Shown here piece by piece: positions 34,816 through 43,784 of a stretch of DNA of 64,000 nt. The translations under genes were made by a program, and so were the position numbers. Under the pieces are notes generated by a model, which saw nothing but the letters and a program-made list of their open reading frames with translations, had not been told where the DNA came from and searched no databases. Position 1 is the first letter of the stretch. Each line of letters opens with the position of its first letter. This DNA comes from JAFGKK01 sp964521085 (GTDB lineage: Bacteria; Chloroflexota; Anaerolineae; Anaerolineales; RBG-16-64-43): assembly GCA_964521085.1 (NCBI GenBank), contig CAZFPL010000009.1:31422-95421 (forward strand), in the 5' to 3' direction.

Positions 34816-35031
34816 TTGAACGACGAGGTGGAATGCTATTCGGGTGTGGAGTATGCGGAGCGCCCGCGGAAATTCCTCTGGCAGGGAAAATGGCACACGG
34901 TCGGCCGGATCCATGCCGAACGGCGGACTCCGGAGGGGAAGCAGTTCGAGGTCCAGGATGAGGAACAGGAGAAATTTACGCTGACATATGAAGCCGGACG
35001 CGATACGTGGACGATTCGTCCCGCGCCCTGA
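34816..35031 (+). CDS. Small DUF6504-like protein
   Basis: 71 residues from a TTG at 34816, with GGGGGA before it. The pattern (a Y-x-x-x-ERPRKFLWQGKWHTVGRIHAE, then FEVQDEEQEKFTLTYEAGRDTWTI) looks like DUF6504, a small beta protein of unknown role. It lies 14 bases after the nucleotidyltransferase in the same run. The start codon is uncertain. Confidence 0.55.
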   Translation: MNDEVECYSGVEYAERPRKFLWQGKWHTVGRIHAERRTPEGKQFEVQDEEQEKFTLTYEAGRDTWTIRPAP

Positions 35032-35061
35032 TCCACCGCCGGTCAAAATTATCCAATAATT

Positions 35062-35088
35062 GCCGCCGGGATCGCCGATCCCGGCGGC
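35062..35088. repeat. Perfect 13-base palindromic arms
   Basis: GCCGCCGGGATCG, one C, CGATCCCGGCGGC. It sits in the 72-base gap before the aminotransferase gene. It shares the core GATCRCCGATC with the palindrome near 62700, so both may be copies of a dispersed repeat. Confidence 0.75.
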
Positions 35089-35103
35089 AGCGTAGAGGTC
35101 ATC

Positions 35104-36264
35104 ATGCGGAATTTTGTCGCGCAAAGAATTCAATCGGTCCCCCCGTCCGGCATCCGGCGGTTCTTCGATATTGCCGCCACCATGAAGGACGTCATTTCCC
35201 TGGGGATCGGGGAACCGGATTTTGTGACGCCGGCGCCCATCCTGCGGGCGGGGATCCACTCGCTCCGTCTGGGCGACACCCACTACACCTCCAATTCAGG
35301 AACCAAGGAACTGCGCGAGGCGGTCTCCATTCAGATGAAGCATCTGTATGACGTCTCGTACGACCCGGAGGAGGAAATTCTGATCACCGTCGGCGCCTCG
35401 GAAGCGCTTCATCTGGCGCTGTCGGCGACCCTCGATCCGGGGGATGAAGTCATCGTCCCCGAGCCTTGTTTTGTCGCCTACACGCCGGAAGTGGTTTTTG
35501 GCGGCGGCGTCCCGGTGACCGTGCCCACTTTCGTGCAGAATAATTTTCAGGTCACCGGAGAGGAAATCGAACGGGCGGTGACCCCCAGGACCAAGGCGAT
35601 TCTCATCGGGTATCCCAACAACCCGACGGGCGCGGTGATGGCGCGGGAAAACCTGCTGCATGTGGGCGAGGTTGCCCGCAAACACGATTTGCTCATCATC
35701 TCGGATGAGTTATACAGCCGCCTGGTCTATCACCGGGAGCACGTCTGCGTGCCGTCGCTGCCCGGTTTACGTGAACGGACCATCCTGGTGAACGGGTTCT
35801 CCAAAGGGTACGCGATGACAGGGTGGCGGTTGGGGTATGTCGCCGCGCCGGGGGATTTGATGGCGGCCATGCGCAAGATCCATCAATATACGATCATGTC
35901 CGCCCCGACCATGTCGCAAGCGGCCGGTCTGGATGCGGTTCTGCATGGAGAATATTACGTCAGGGAGATGGTGGCGGAATACGACCGGCGGCGCGAATTG
36001 CTTATCCAGGGACTCAACACGCTGGGGCTGGACTGTTTCGAGCCGCAGGGCGCGTTCTACGCCTTCCCGTCCGTGTCCAAGACCGGGATGGATGACGAAC
36101 AATTTTCCGAGGCGCTGCTCGTCGAGGAGCAGGTGGCCGTGGTTCCCGGTTCGGCATTCGGGCCGAGCGGGAAAGGATTTGTCCGCATCTGCTACGCCAC
36201 CGCGTACGAAAAAATCGAACAAGCCCTCGACCACATGAAGCGGTTCATGCGCCGGTACGGGTGA
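35104..36264 (+). CDS. PLP-dependent class I/II aminotransferase
   Basis: 386 residues, from an ATG with GAGGT six bases upstream. Fold-type I aminotransferase of the AspC/PatA group: SLGIGEPDF, HYTSNSGTKELREAV, ILITVGASEALHLAL, IGYPNNPTGAV, ISDELYSRLVY (Asp and Tyr for PLP), NGFSKGYAMTGWRLGY with the PLP lysine, and FVRICYA with the substrate-carboxylate arginine. It could transfer the amino group of aspartate, alanine or an aromatic acid to 2-oxoglutarate. The subfamily cannot be settled by eye. It sits in the gat run. Confidence 0.9.
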   Translation: MRNFVAQRIQSVPPSGIRRFFDIAATMKDVISLGIGEPDFVTPAPILRAGIHSLRLGDTHYTSNSGTKELREAVSIQMKHLYDVSYDPEEEILITVGASEALHLALSATLDPGDEVIVPEPCFVAYTPEVVFGGGVPVTVPTFVQNNFQVTGEEIERAVTPRTKAILIGYPNNPTGAVMARENLLHVGEVARKHDLLIISDELYSRLVYHREHVCVPSLPGLRERTILVNGFSKGYAMTGWRLGYVAAPGDLMAAMRKIHQYTIMSAPTMSQAAGLDAVLHGEYYVREMVAEYDRRRELLIQGLNTLGLDCFEPQGAFYAFPSVSKTGMDDEQFSEALLVEEQVAVVPGSAFGPSGKGFVRICYATAYEKIEQALDHMKRFMRRYG

Positions 36265-36304
36265 TGCCGAATTCGGCAGACAGAGAAGAAGGAAGGAAGC
36301 CTCC

Positions 36305-37768
36305 ATGGAGTGGGAACCGGTAGTCGGCTTGGAAGTTCACGCGGAACTGCGCACCCAATCCAAGATGTTTTGCGGTTGCGCGGTAGTGGATTCCACCGTT
36401 GCCGAACCCAACACCTCCACCTGCCCGGTCTGCCTGGGCATGCCCGGAAGCCTTCCCGTAATCAACCAAAAGGCGGTGGACCTGGCCTTGCGCGTGGCGC
36501 TGGCACTGGAATGCCGCGTCGCGCCGGTAAGCGTATTCGCACGCAAGAATTATTTCTATCCGGACCTGCCCAAGGGGTATCAGATCTCGCAGTACGAGCT
36601 GCCGCTGGCCGTCGAGGGGGTGCTTCGGATCATCGTCGGCGAGGAGACCCGCGCCATTCAAATCCGGCGGGTCCACCTGGAAGAAGACACCGGGAAGCTT
36701 TTTCACGAGGAGAAACCTGCGCGTTCGCTGGTGGACCTGAACCGCGCCGGCGTCCCCCTGCTGGAAATCGTATCGGAACCGGACATGCATTCGGTGGAAG
36801 AGGTCAAGGCGTACGCCGCCGCGTTGCGCCGGCTGCTGCGATATCTGGACGTCAACAGCGGCGATATGGAAAAGGGAGTTATCCGCTTTGAAGCGAATAT
36901 TTCCCTCCGCCCGAAGGGTTCCACGGAATTGGGAACCCGCGTGGAAGTGAAGAATTTGAATTCATTCCGCGCCCTGGTGCGTTCGATGGAATATGAGTTG
37001 GCCCGGCAGGCGGTCGTGCTGGGAAAGGGCGAATCGGTGCGGCAGGAAACTCTCGGCTGGGATGAAAACGCCGGGCGGACCTTTAGCCAGCGCAGCAAGG
37101 AAGAGGCGCACGATTACCGCTATTTTCCGGAGCCGGACCTGCCGCCGCTGGAAGTATCCTCCGAATGGATTGACCGGGTGCGTCAATCCCTCCCCGAACT
37201 CCCGGACGCCATCTGTGAACGGCTGATTTCGCAGCATGGTCTTACCCGGCACGACGCCGAGGTCATCCTCGCGGAGAAGGGGACGGTCGCATATTTCGAA
37301 GCGGCGATCCGGGCGTCCGGCGCGCCGGCGCGCGCGGTCGCGACCTGGTTGAGCGGTGATCTGTTCGGGCTGCTGAACGCGCGCAGCCTCACGCTCCTGA
37401 GGGAGGACGGTCAACCGGTCATCCCGGCGAAAGGTTTCGGCGCGCTGATAAAAATGGTAAGCGAAGGGAAAATCAACGGGCCGACGGGTAAGAAGCTCCT
37501 GGCGGAGATGGTGGATACCGGAAAATCCGCCGAGGCCCTGGTGGCTCAGCGGGGTTTACAGCAAATTGGGGACGAAGAGGCTCTTCGCGCCGCGGTGCGC
37601 AAGGTTATCACGGGCAATCCCGAGCAGGTGGATTCCTACCGGAAGGGGAAGACCACCGTGATCCAGTGGCTGCTTGGACAGGTGATGAAAACCACCGGAG
37701 GCCGCGCGAATCCAAAGACCGTCCGGGAACTCTTGGAAAAGGAATTGGCGGATCCGGATGCAAATTAA
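36305..37768 (+). CDS. gatB: Asp-tRNA(Asn)/Glu-tRNA(Gln) amidotransferase subunit B
   Basis: 487 residues. Kinase and tRNA-binding subunit. GatB_N: WEPVVGLEVHAELRTQSKMFCGC, STCPVCLGMPGSLPVIN with the zinc-ligand cysteines, KNYFYPDLPKGYQISQYE, then ISLRPKGSTELGTRVEVKNLNSF and DYRYFPEPDLPPL. The C-terminal helical and YqeY domains (from about 330) bind the tRNA. The start has GGAAGGAAG upstream. It is split from gatCA by three unrelated genes but on the same strand. Confidence 0.97.
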   Translation: MEWEPVVGLEVHAELRTQSKMFCGCAVVDSTVAEPNTSTCPVCLGMPGSLPVINQKAVDLALRVALALECRVAPVSVFARKNYFYPDLPKGYQISQYELPLAVEGVLRIIVGEETRAIQIRRVHLEEDTGKLFHEEKPARSLVDLNRAGVPLLEIVSEPDMHSVEEVKAYAAALRRLLRYLDVNSGDMEKGVIRFEANISLRPKGSTELGTRVEVKNLNSFRALVRSMEYELARQAVVLGKGESVRQETLGWDENAGRTFSQRSKEEAHDYRYFPEPDLPPLEVSSEWIDRVRQSLPELPDAICERLISQHGLTRHDAEVILAEKGTVAYFEAAIRASGAPARAVATWLSGDLFGLLNARSLTLLREDGQPVIPAKGFGALIKMVSEGKINGPTGKKLLAEMVDTGKSAEALVAQRGLQQIGDEEALRAAVRKVITGNPEQVDSYRKGKTTVIQWLLGQVMKTTGGRANPKTVRELLEKELADPDAN

Positions 37769-37794
37769 CACCGTGACGCGCTGGGGGTGTCAGC

Positions 37795-39354
37795 ATGAAA
37801 CCTGAGATGAAAATCCTTGCTTTGGTCGCCTCGCTGCTTGCGGTTTGCGGGTTGGTATGTCTTGGCGGGGTTGTCGTCATCCTGGTCGGCAACAATCTTC
37901 TGGGGGGGAGAAACGTGGCAACCCCCTCTGGAGCGTTGACACCCGCTCCGGCGCCGCTTGCAACCTTCACTGTCTCAGGGCCCACGGCCTTATCCGGGTC
38001 TACCGTTTCCGTGGACCCCGTGCTTGTCGGGGCGGAGGGCATCGGGGATCCGTACTTTCCGAAAATGGGCAACGGCGGGTACGATGTCCAACATTATGAT
38101 TTAGCCATCCGGGTGGACATGGGAGTGGAAGAGATCAGCGCCGTGGCGACGATCAACGCCCGTTCGCTGCAGGACCTTGGCCGGTTTAATTTGGATTTCA
38201 TCGAATTTAATATCATCTCCATCAAGGTGAACGGAGGAGACGCGGGATTCACCCAGGCGGATGGCGAACTCACGATCACCCCCTCCGTTGTGATCCCCAA
38301 GGATTCGGATTTCACCGTCGAAGTGGCGTATACCGGCCGGCCGGGCGGGGGAGACGAGTATGGCGGGATCGATTATCTGGAAGGATGGAACTTCTATCCG
38401 GGAGGGGTCATCGTTGCCGGAGAACCCACCGGCGCCGAAACCTGGTTCCCGTCGAACAACCATCCGGCGGACAAAGCCACCTTTACATTCCACATCACGG
38501 CCGCGAAACCGTACGTCGTCGCGGCCAATGGGGTGTTAAAGGAAAAAACCGACAATGGCGATAACACCCAGACCTTCGAATGGGTCATGGACGACCCTAT
38601 GGCGACCTATTTATCCACGATCGCCATCGGCAACTTCGACCTTCTCGAAGGAAAATCCAAAGCCGGCCTGCCGTTCCGGAATTTCGTGGACGCGGACGTC
38701 CGCGAGGATTTGGACCCCGGAGTGGAGGCCTTGCCGAAAGCAATGGATTACTTCAGCGAAATTTTCGGCCCTTATCCATTCGACACCTGCGGAATAGTCC
38801 TGCATCCCATCCCCCTCGAATTTTCACTCGAGAACCAGACTCTCATTGTCATGGGGTTCAACTTCGCCAACGAGACCGTGGTGGTGCACGAACTCTCTCA
38901 CCAATGGTACGGCGATAGTGTAAGCGTTGCCACGTGGAAGGATATTTGGCTGAATGAGGGATTCGCTTCCTACGCCGAAGGGTTGTGGTGGGAGCACACG
39001 GAAGGTTTTTCCGCCCTGAGGCAGGATCTCACTTTCCGCTATAACTACATCGCCAACCTCCCCTCCTCGGAAGTAGACCTGCTTGGCGATCCGGGCCCCG
39101 ACCACTTGTTTGATGCGGAAGTTTATCTCCGCGGGGCATTAACCTTGCATGCCCTCCGGTTGAAAGTGGGAGACCCGTCATTCTTCCGGATTCTCCAGAC
39201 ATATTTCCAGGAATTTAAAGACAAAAACGCATCTACGGCTGATTTCATCACCCTTGCCGAAGAAATCAGCAATCAGGAACTGGACGACTTCTTCCAGACC
39301 TGGCTGTATGAATACGAACTGCCCGATATCCCGGAGTTGGGTTTGTTTTCCTGA
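37795..39354 (+). CDS. M1-family metallopeptidase, exported
   Basis: 519 residues. An N-terminal signal or anchor (about 8-34) and a Ser/Thr/Pro linker place it outside the membrane. The aminopeptidase N-like beta domain covers about 90-270. The gluzincin motif is complete: VVVHELSHQWYGDS with the two zinc histidines and the glutamate, then WLNEGFASYAE with the third ligand. The GAMEN exopeptidase motif is replaced by LENQTL, so strict aminopeptidase activity is uncertain. The C-terminal domains of full APN are missing, as in the short M1 proteins. Confidence 0.88.
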   Translation: MKPEMKILALVASLLAVCGLVCLGGVVVILVGNNLLGGRNVATPSGALTPAPAPLATFTVSGPTALSGSTVSVDPVLVGAEGIGDPYFPKMGNGGYDVQHYDLAIRVDMGVEEISAVATINARSLQDLGRFNLDFIEFNIISIKVNGGDAGFTQADGELTITPSVVIPKDSDFTVEVAYTGRPGGGDEYGGIDYLEGWNFYPGGVIVAGEPTGAETWFPSNNHPADKATFTFHITAAKPYVVAANGVLKEKTDNGDNTQTFEWVMDDPMATYLSTIAIGNFDLLEGKSKAGLPFRNFVDADVREDLDPGVEALPKAMDYFSEIFGPYPFDTCGIVLHPIPLEFSLENQTLIVMGFNFANETVVVHELSHQWYGDSVSVATWKDIWLNEGFASYAEGLWWEHTEGFSALRQDLTFRYNYIANLPSSEVDLLGDPGPDHLFDAEVYLRGALTLHALRLKVGDPSFFRILQTYFQEFKDKNASTADFITLAEEISNQELDDFFQTWLYEYELPDIPELGLFS

Positions 39355-39383
39355 CGATCCTCTTTCCCAGCCGGGCGATGGGT

Positions 39384-39392
39384 ATGGTAAAA
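39384..39392 (+). promoter_or_regulatory. Extended -10 box upstream of the dehydrogenase gene
   Basis: ATGGTAAAAT in the 288-base gap ahead of the dehydrogenase gene, giving a leader of about 245 bases. The rest of the gap has no gene I can support except a possible short upstream frame at 39579. Confidence 0.4.
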
Positions 39393-39578
39393 TCTGCGCG
39401 ACCTTGGGACAGCAGGCCGGGTTATGCATCGGCCGCGGATCGCAAGCAACTTCTTCGCATACCTGATCTGCCTAATTTTCTAATCCAAGTTTCGTTCCCA
39501 GCCGAAACCGCAGGATGGTAGGAGGCGGTTGAATCGGCTTGCCTACCCAAGAATATAAAGCGATAAAGGAACCCAACC

Positions 39579-39650
39579 ATGTGCTGTCCGGGCACCCCGC
39601 AGCCCGAGAAAATCCCCCACCCCCCAGAAAGGAGTACGACCCATGAGTGA
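39579..39650 (+). CDS. Possible 23-residue upstream frame overlapping the dehydrogenase start
   Basis: ATG to TGA, 23 codons, rich in Pro and with two early Cys. AAAGGA lies eight bases before it. It runs past the dehydrogenase ATG by eight bases in another frame, so translation of one could affect the other. It could easily be chance. Confidence 0.25.
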   Translation: MCCPGTPQPEKIPHPPERSTTHE

Positions 39651-40905
39651 CCCCAAATCCGTGCGGCCGAATCCCTTCGAGATTGCACAGCGCCAACTCG
39701 ATGAGGCAGCCGCCATCATGAAGCTCGATCCCGCGATACACGAACTGCTGCGCTGGCCTCTCCGAGAAATGCACGTCACCCTGCCGGTGAAGATGGACGA
39801 CGGCACCACGAAAATCTTCCACGGCTTCCGCATCCAATACAACGATGCGCGCGGCCCGACGAAGGGCGGCATCCGCTACCACATCGGCGAGACGGTGGAC
39901 ACCGTGCGCGCCCTGGCGGCGTGGATGACTTGGAAGGTCGCCGTGATGGATATCCCCTTGGGAGGGGCAAAGGGCGGCATCATCTGCAATCCGAAAGCCA
40001 TGTCGCCGGGTGAAATTGAGCGTTTGAGCCGGGCCTACATCCGCCAGATCGCGAGGATGATCGGTTTGGAAAAGGACGTCCCCGCCCCCGACGTGTACAC
40101 AACCCCGCAGATCATGGCGTGGATGATGGACGAGTTCTCGATGATGCAGGGCTACAACGAGTTCGGCATGATCACCGGCAAACCGCTCGCCCTCGGCGGC
40201 TCGCAGGGACGCGGCGACGCCACCGCGCGCGGCGGAGTTTACTGCCTGCGCGAGGCGCAGAACGTGCTCGGGATCACCCTTAAGGGCGCGACCCAGGCGA
40301 TCCAGGGCTACGGCAACGCCGGAACCTTCGCCCACAAGCTGGGCGGTGAAATCCTCGGGCTCAAGACCGTCGCTGTTAGTGATTCGAAGGGCGGCATCTA
40401 CAATCCCGACGGGCTGGATTACGAAAAGGTTATGGAGCACAAGAAGAAGACCGGATCGGTCATTGGGTTCCCGGGTACCAAGCCGGTCAGCAACAAGGAA
40501 CTTCTTGAGTTGGATGTGACTGTTCTCACCCCGGCCGCTCTGGACGGCGAGATCACAGGAGAGAATGCGCCGCGCATCAAGGCCAAACTGATTGCGGAAC
40601 TGGCCAACGGCCCGACGACTCCCGAAGCCGACGTCATCCTGCAGAAAAACGGCAGTTACGTCATCCCCGATTTCCTCTGCAACGCGGGCGGGGTAACCGT
40701 CTCCTACTTCGAGATGGTCCAGAACACCTACGATTATTACTGGGACGAGGAGCGGGTGCAGCGGCGGCTGGATAAGAAGATGACCACCGCCTTCCACTCC
40801 GTTCACGAAACAGCCCGCCAGTATAAAATCAACAACCGGATGGGCGCCTATATCGTGGCGGTCAGCCGGGTGGCGGAGGCGGTTCGTCTGCGCGGGTGGG
40901 CATAA
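39643..40905 (+). CDS. gdhA: Glu/Leu/Phe/Val dehydrogenase (glutamate dehydrogenase type)
   Basis: 420 residues, start preceded by AAAGGAG. Interconverts glutamate and 2-oxoglutarate plus ammonia with NAD(P). Catalytic lysines: K in RGPTKGGIRYH and K in PLGGAKGGIICNP; the aspartate is in VPAPDVYT. The dinucleotide fold starts IQGYGNAGTFAHKLGGE (GxGNxG), and EGANGPTTPEAD is ELANGPTTPEAD. NAD or NADP preference is not evident. It could be a hexameric GDH of the small type; the long C-terminus RVAEAVRLRGW is typical. A terminator follows. Confidence 0.93.
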   Translation: MSDPKSVRPNPFEIAQRQLDEAAAIMKLDPAIHELLRWPLREMHVTLPVKMDDGTTKIFHGFRIQYNDARGPTKGGIRYHIGETVDTVRALAAWMTWKVAVMDIPLGGAKGGIICNPKAMSPGEIERLSRAYIRQIARMIGLEKDVPAPDVYTTPQIMAWMMDEFSMMQGYNEFGMITGKPLALGGSQGRGDATARGGVYCLREAQNVLGITLKGATQAIQGYGNAGTFAHKLGGEILGLKTVAVSDSKGGIYNPDGLDYEKVMEHKKKTGSVIGFPGTKPVSNKELLELDVTVLTPAALDGEITGENAPRIKAKLIAELANGPTTPEADVILQKNGSYVIPDFLCNAGGVTVSYFEMVQNTYDYYWDEERVQRRLDKKMTTAFHSVHETARQYKINNRMGAYIVAVSRVAEAVRLRGWA

Positions 40906-40933
40906 CCCCATTCGCTCTTCCCGCTGATTGGAT

Positions 40934-40968
40934 AGAAATAGCCCTGAAAAAGGGCTATTTCTTTTCAT
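40934..40968 (+). terminator. Intrinsic terminator after the dehydrogenase gene
   Basis: GAAATAGCCC, a seven-base A-rich loop and GGGCTATTTC, then TTTTC: a ten-pair stem and a short T-run 30 bases after the stop codon. Confidence 0.85.
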
Positions 40969-41282
40969 GCCTATAATGATCGGCCATTGAAGCGAGGTTA
41001 TTGAAACCTGAAATAATAATTTTACGGGGCTTTTTTCGGACAGACGACTTGAGGGGAAATCGGCTTTTCCCGACGGATAGCCCATACCGGACCTCGCCAA
41101 GGGGGATGGGGCCGCCAAGGACCAGAGAAAAAGCGGACACCCCGGCATCCTTTATGGTTTTGTCATCCAAAAGCGAATTAATTTCGAAAGCATAGTTGCA
41201 ATTCGGATAAAAGAATATAATTTATTATGGATTTACATATAAATCCGGTTTCATCTGCAAGGATTTAAAAGCAATACATCAT
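40969..41282. other. Gap of about 310 bases with a promoter and palindrome
   Basis: No convincing gene. A TATAAT stands at 41216-41221 and is followed by a perfect palindrome GGATTTA-CATA-TAAATCC (41229-41246), a good place for a repressor operator. A 71-codon minus-strand frame at 40955-41170 overlaps the terminator and has no recognisable features. Confidence 0.45.
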
Positions 41283-43655
41283 ATGGCAGCGGAGGGGATT
41301 TTTCCGTCTATGCCAGAACATCCGCTGGGCGTCCCGAAGATTCTTTCCATCTACCTCCAAACCTCCCAATATCCCATCTTGGCGAGGCAGATCCGCCGAT
41401 ACATGCGCGAGGAACTCTACCGCCATGGCGTGCTCTCCCGGGAACGGCTGGAGGTGGAGGTGCGGGAAAGAGCCGTGCTTTCCCAGAAGCGAGAAGGGTT
41501 GGTCAATCCGCTTTCGGAAGAAAACGACAACATGTGGGAGCAGCGCCTTCAGCAAATCCGCGATCATTTAACGGATTTCTATTTTGCCCACAATCTCCCC
41601 CTCGACCTGTTCGAAAACCTCATCGAGAAAGTGCTGGCGGAGCGGAACATCCGCCACCCGGAAAGCCACATCCGCTATTTCAATCCGGAATTGGCGCCGA
41701 TTGAGCTGCTGATCGACCAATTGGAAAGGTATGAGCACCTCCCCAATGAGCAGCGGGAACCCATCCGTCCCCTGATCGAAGAAATGGTCGTCGTCCTGCT
41801 GAAGGCACTCCTCAGCGATCAACCGAGTTTTATCCACATCGCGAAGAATTGGTTTACGGCGGAGGATTTTCGCTTCATCCAATCCCGGATGATCGGATCG
41901 GGCAAAATCGGAGGCAAGGCCGGGGGCTTGCTCCTGGCATGGAGAATTCTCCGGGCCTCGGCACCCTCCCTGGCCGCCCAGATGACCATCCCGCGTTCCT
42001 ATTTCATCGGAGCGAATGCGTTTTTCGACTTTCTCGAGGCCAACCATCTGGAGTATTACAACCAGAAGTTCAAGCCGCTTGATCAAATCCGCTCCGAATA
42101 CCCGCATCTCCAGGAGGAATTCCTGCGGGGTTCGCTTCCGGAACCATTGCGCGTTCGTCTCCGAGAGGTCTTGCGTGATGTGGGAAACGCCCCCCTGGTC
42201 GTCCGATCCTCCAGCCTATTGGAAGATGGCATCGGAAATGCTTTTGCCGGCAAGTACATTTCCATTTTCTGTCCCAATCAGGGATCGGAGGAGGAAAAGC
42301 TTGGCGCTCTCGCCGATGCGATCCGCCGCGTATACGCCAGCGTATACAATCCCGACGCGCTCGCTTACCGGCGCCGGATGGAGCTCCTGGAAAGCGACGA
42401 GCGCATGTCGGTGCTGCTGCAGGAAGTTCAGGGGCAGGCATACCGGCAGTATTTCTTTCCCGCCCTGGCCGGAGTGGCGTTTTCCCACAGCCCGATTGTC
42501 TGGAATCCGCGGCTGCGGCGGGAAGAAGGATTCTGCCGGATAGTAATGGGATTGGGCACGCGCGCCGTGAACCGCGTGGCGGAAGATTATCCGCGTCTGG
42601 TCACCCTCAGCCATCCCTCCCTGCGTCCGGAAACCACGCCCGCCGAGATCCGGCGCTACTCGCAAAAGACGGCGGACGTGGTCGACCTCCAGGCTGCCGC
42701 TCTGATTTCCCTGCCGGTATCGCAGCTGCTTCAGACCGACTTCCCGGGATTGCACTTGCTGGCCTCGATCGACCAGGGCGATACGCTCATGCCCATCTTC
42801 TCCCTCGGCCCTCAACTCTCCCCGGAGCGCATGGTCCTGACGTTCGACAACTTTCTGCAGAAAACCGATTTCGTCCATTTGATCAAAGGCGTCCTCTCCA
42901 CCCTTGCCAGGCAGTACGATGTGCCGGTCGATGTGGAATTCGCCGTTACACTCGATCCCGATTCGCCGGAACCCAAGATCGTCCTCCACCTGCTCCAATG
43001 CCGGGTGCAGTCCGGCGTCCGCGAAGACATGGCCTGCAAGATCCCCAAGGGGATCGATCCCGAAGATAAATTCTTCGTGGGAACCCGGGTCGTTCCCCAG
43101 GGTTCCGTGCAGCACGTGCAATATGTCTGCTATGTTGATCCGGAAGCATACGGCGCCCTGACGGATGCCGGGGAAAGGAAAGCGGTGGCCGCGACGGTCG
43201 GCCGCCTGAACAAGGTACTGGAGAACCAGTCGTTCATCCTTATCGGCCCGGGTCGTTGGGGTTCGGTCGATCCTCTCCTGGGGGTCCCGGTCACGTATGC
43301 GGATATCTTCAATACCCGGGTGCTCGTGGAATTGGCAGTCGAGCAGCAGGGCGCCATCCCCGAACCCTCCTATGGAACGCACTTCTTCCAGGATCTGGTG
43401 GAGGCCCGGATCTTTCCGGTGGCACTCTATCCGGATCAACCCGGGGATTTGTTCCGGCGGGAATGGTTGTCGCGGGCTAGGAATTGGATGGAGGATCTTC
43501 TGCCGGGAGTTCCCGGACCGAAGAATTGCGTAAAGCTGGTGAATATTCCCGGGGAATTCGGCGGCAGGAAAATCGACATTTTCATGGATGGAGAGACCGC
43601 CGTCGCCTTTCTCGCGCAACCCAACGGAAACGGACGCCCCGGACATTCCGGATAG
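41283..43655 (+). CDS. PEP/pyruvate-binding (PPDK N-terminal) domain protein
   Basis: 790 residues. The first 190 are helical with no known motif. From about 190 the ATP-grasp-like PPDK_N domain begins: GSGKIGGKAGGLLLAW, then APLVVRSSSLLEDGIGNAFAGKY, the arginine-containing nucleotide loop of PEP synthase and PPDK. The C-terminus has FILIGPGRWGSVDPLLG and YGTHFFQDLVEA. The phosphohistidine (TxHAA) domain and the PEP-binding barrel are absent, so it cannot be a full PEP synthase. An internal Met at residue 10 with GGAGGGG upstream may be the true start (41310). Likely a phosphotransferase or regulator of unknown target. Confidence 0.7.
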   Translation: MAAEGIFPSMPEHPLGVPKILSIYLQTSQYPILARQIRRYMREELYRHGVLSRERLEVEVRERAVLSQKREGLVNPLSEENDNMWEQRLQQIRDHLTDFYFAHNLPLDLFENLIEKVLAERNIRHPESHIRYFNPELAPIELLIDQLERYEHLPNEQREPIRPLIEEMVVVLLKALLSDQPSFIHIAKNWFTAEDFRFIQSRMIGSGKIGGKAGGLLLAWRILRASAPSLAAQMTIPRSYFIGANAFFDFLEANHLEYYNQKFKPLDQIRSEYPHLQEEFLRGSLPEPLRVRLREVLRDVGNAPLVVRSSSLLEDGIGNAFAGKYISIFCPNQGSEEEKLGALADAIRRVYASVYNPDALAYRRRMELLESDERMSVLLQEVQGQAYRQYFFPALAGVAFSHSPIVWNPRLRREEGFCRIVMGLGTRAVNRVAEDYPRLVTLSHPSLRPETTPAEIRRYSQKTADVVDLQAAALISLPVSQLLQTDFPGLHLLASIDQGDTLMPIFSLGPQLSPERMVLTFDNFLQKTDFVHLIKGVLSTLARQYDVPVDVEFAVTLDPDSPEPKIVLHLLQCRVQSGVREDMACKIPKGIDPEDKFFVGTRVVPQGSVQHVQYVCYVDPEAYGALTDAGERKAVAATVGRLNKVLENQSFILIGPGRWGSVDPLLGVPVTYADIFNTRVLVELAVEQQGAIPEPSYGTHFFQDLVEARIFPVALYPDQPGDLFRREWLSRARNWMEDLLPGVPGPKNCVKLVNIPGEFGGRKIDIFMDGETAVAFLAQPNGNGRPGHSG

Positions 43656-43784
43656 GGGAAGCGCTGCGCTTCGGAACTTGAACCCTTCCGCCGTCCCGCA
43701 TTTTCGCGAGTCGTTGTATACTCAGTACCAGCCGGGGGACTCACCTGCTTTGGAATGTAATTCCGCGTTGAGGAGATGACGTTC

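Noticed and set aside
39472..41148. 558-codon minus-strand open frame opposite the dehydrogenase gene
   Set aside because: Antisense shadow; composition is not protein-like and it covers the dehydrogenase terminator.
40955..41170. 71-codon minus-strand frame after the dehydrogenase gene
   Set aside because: Overlaps the terminator hairpin and has no family features; could be real but unsupported.
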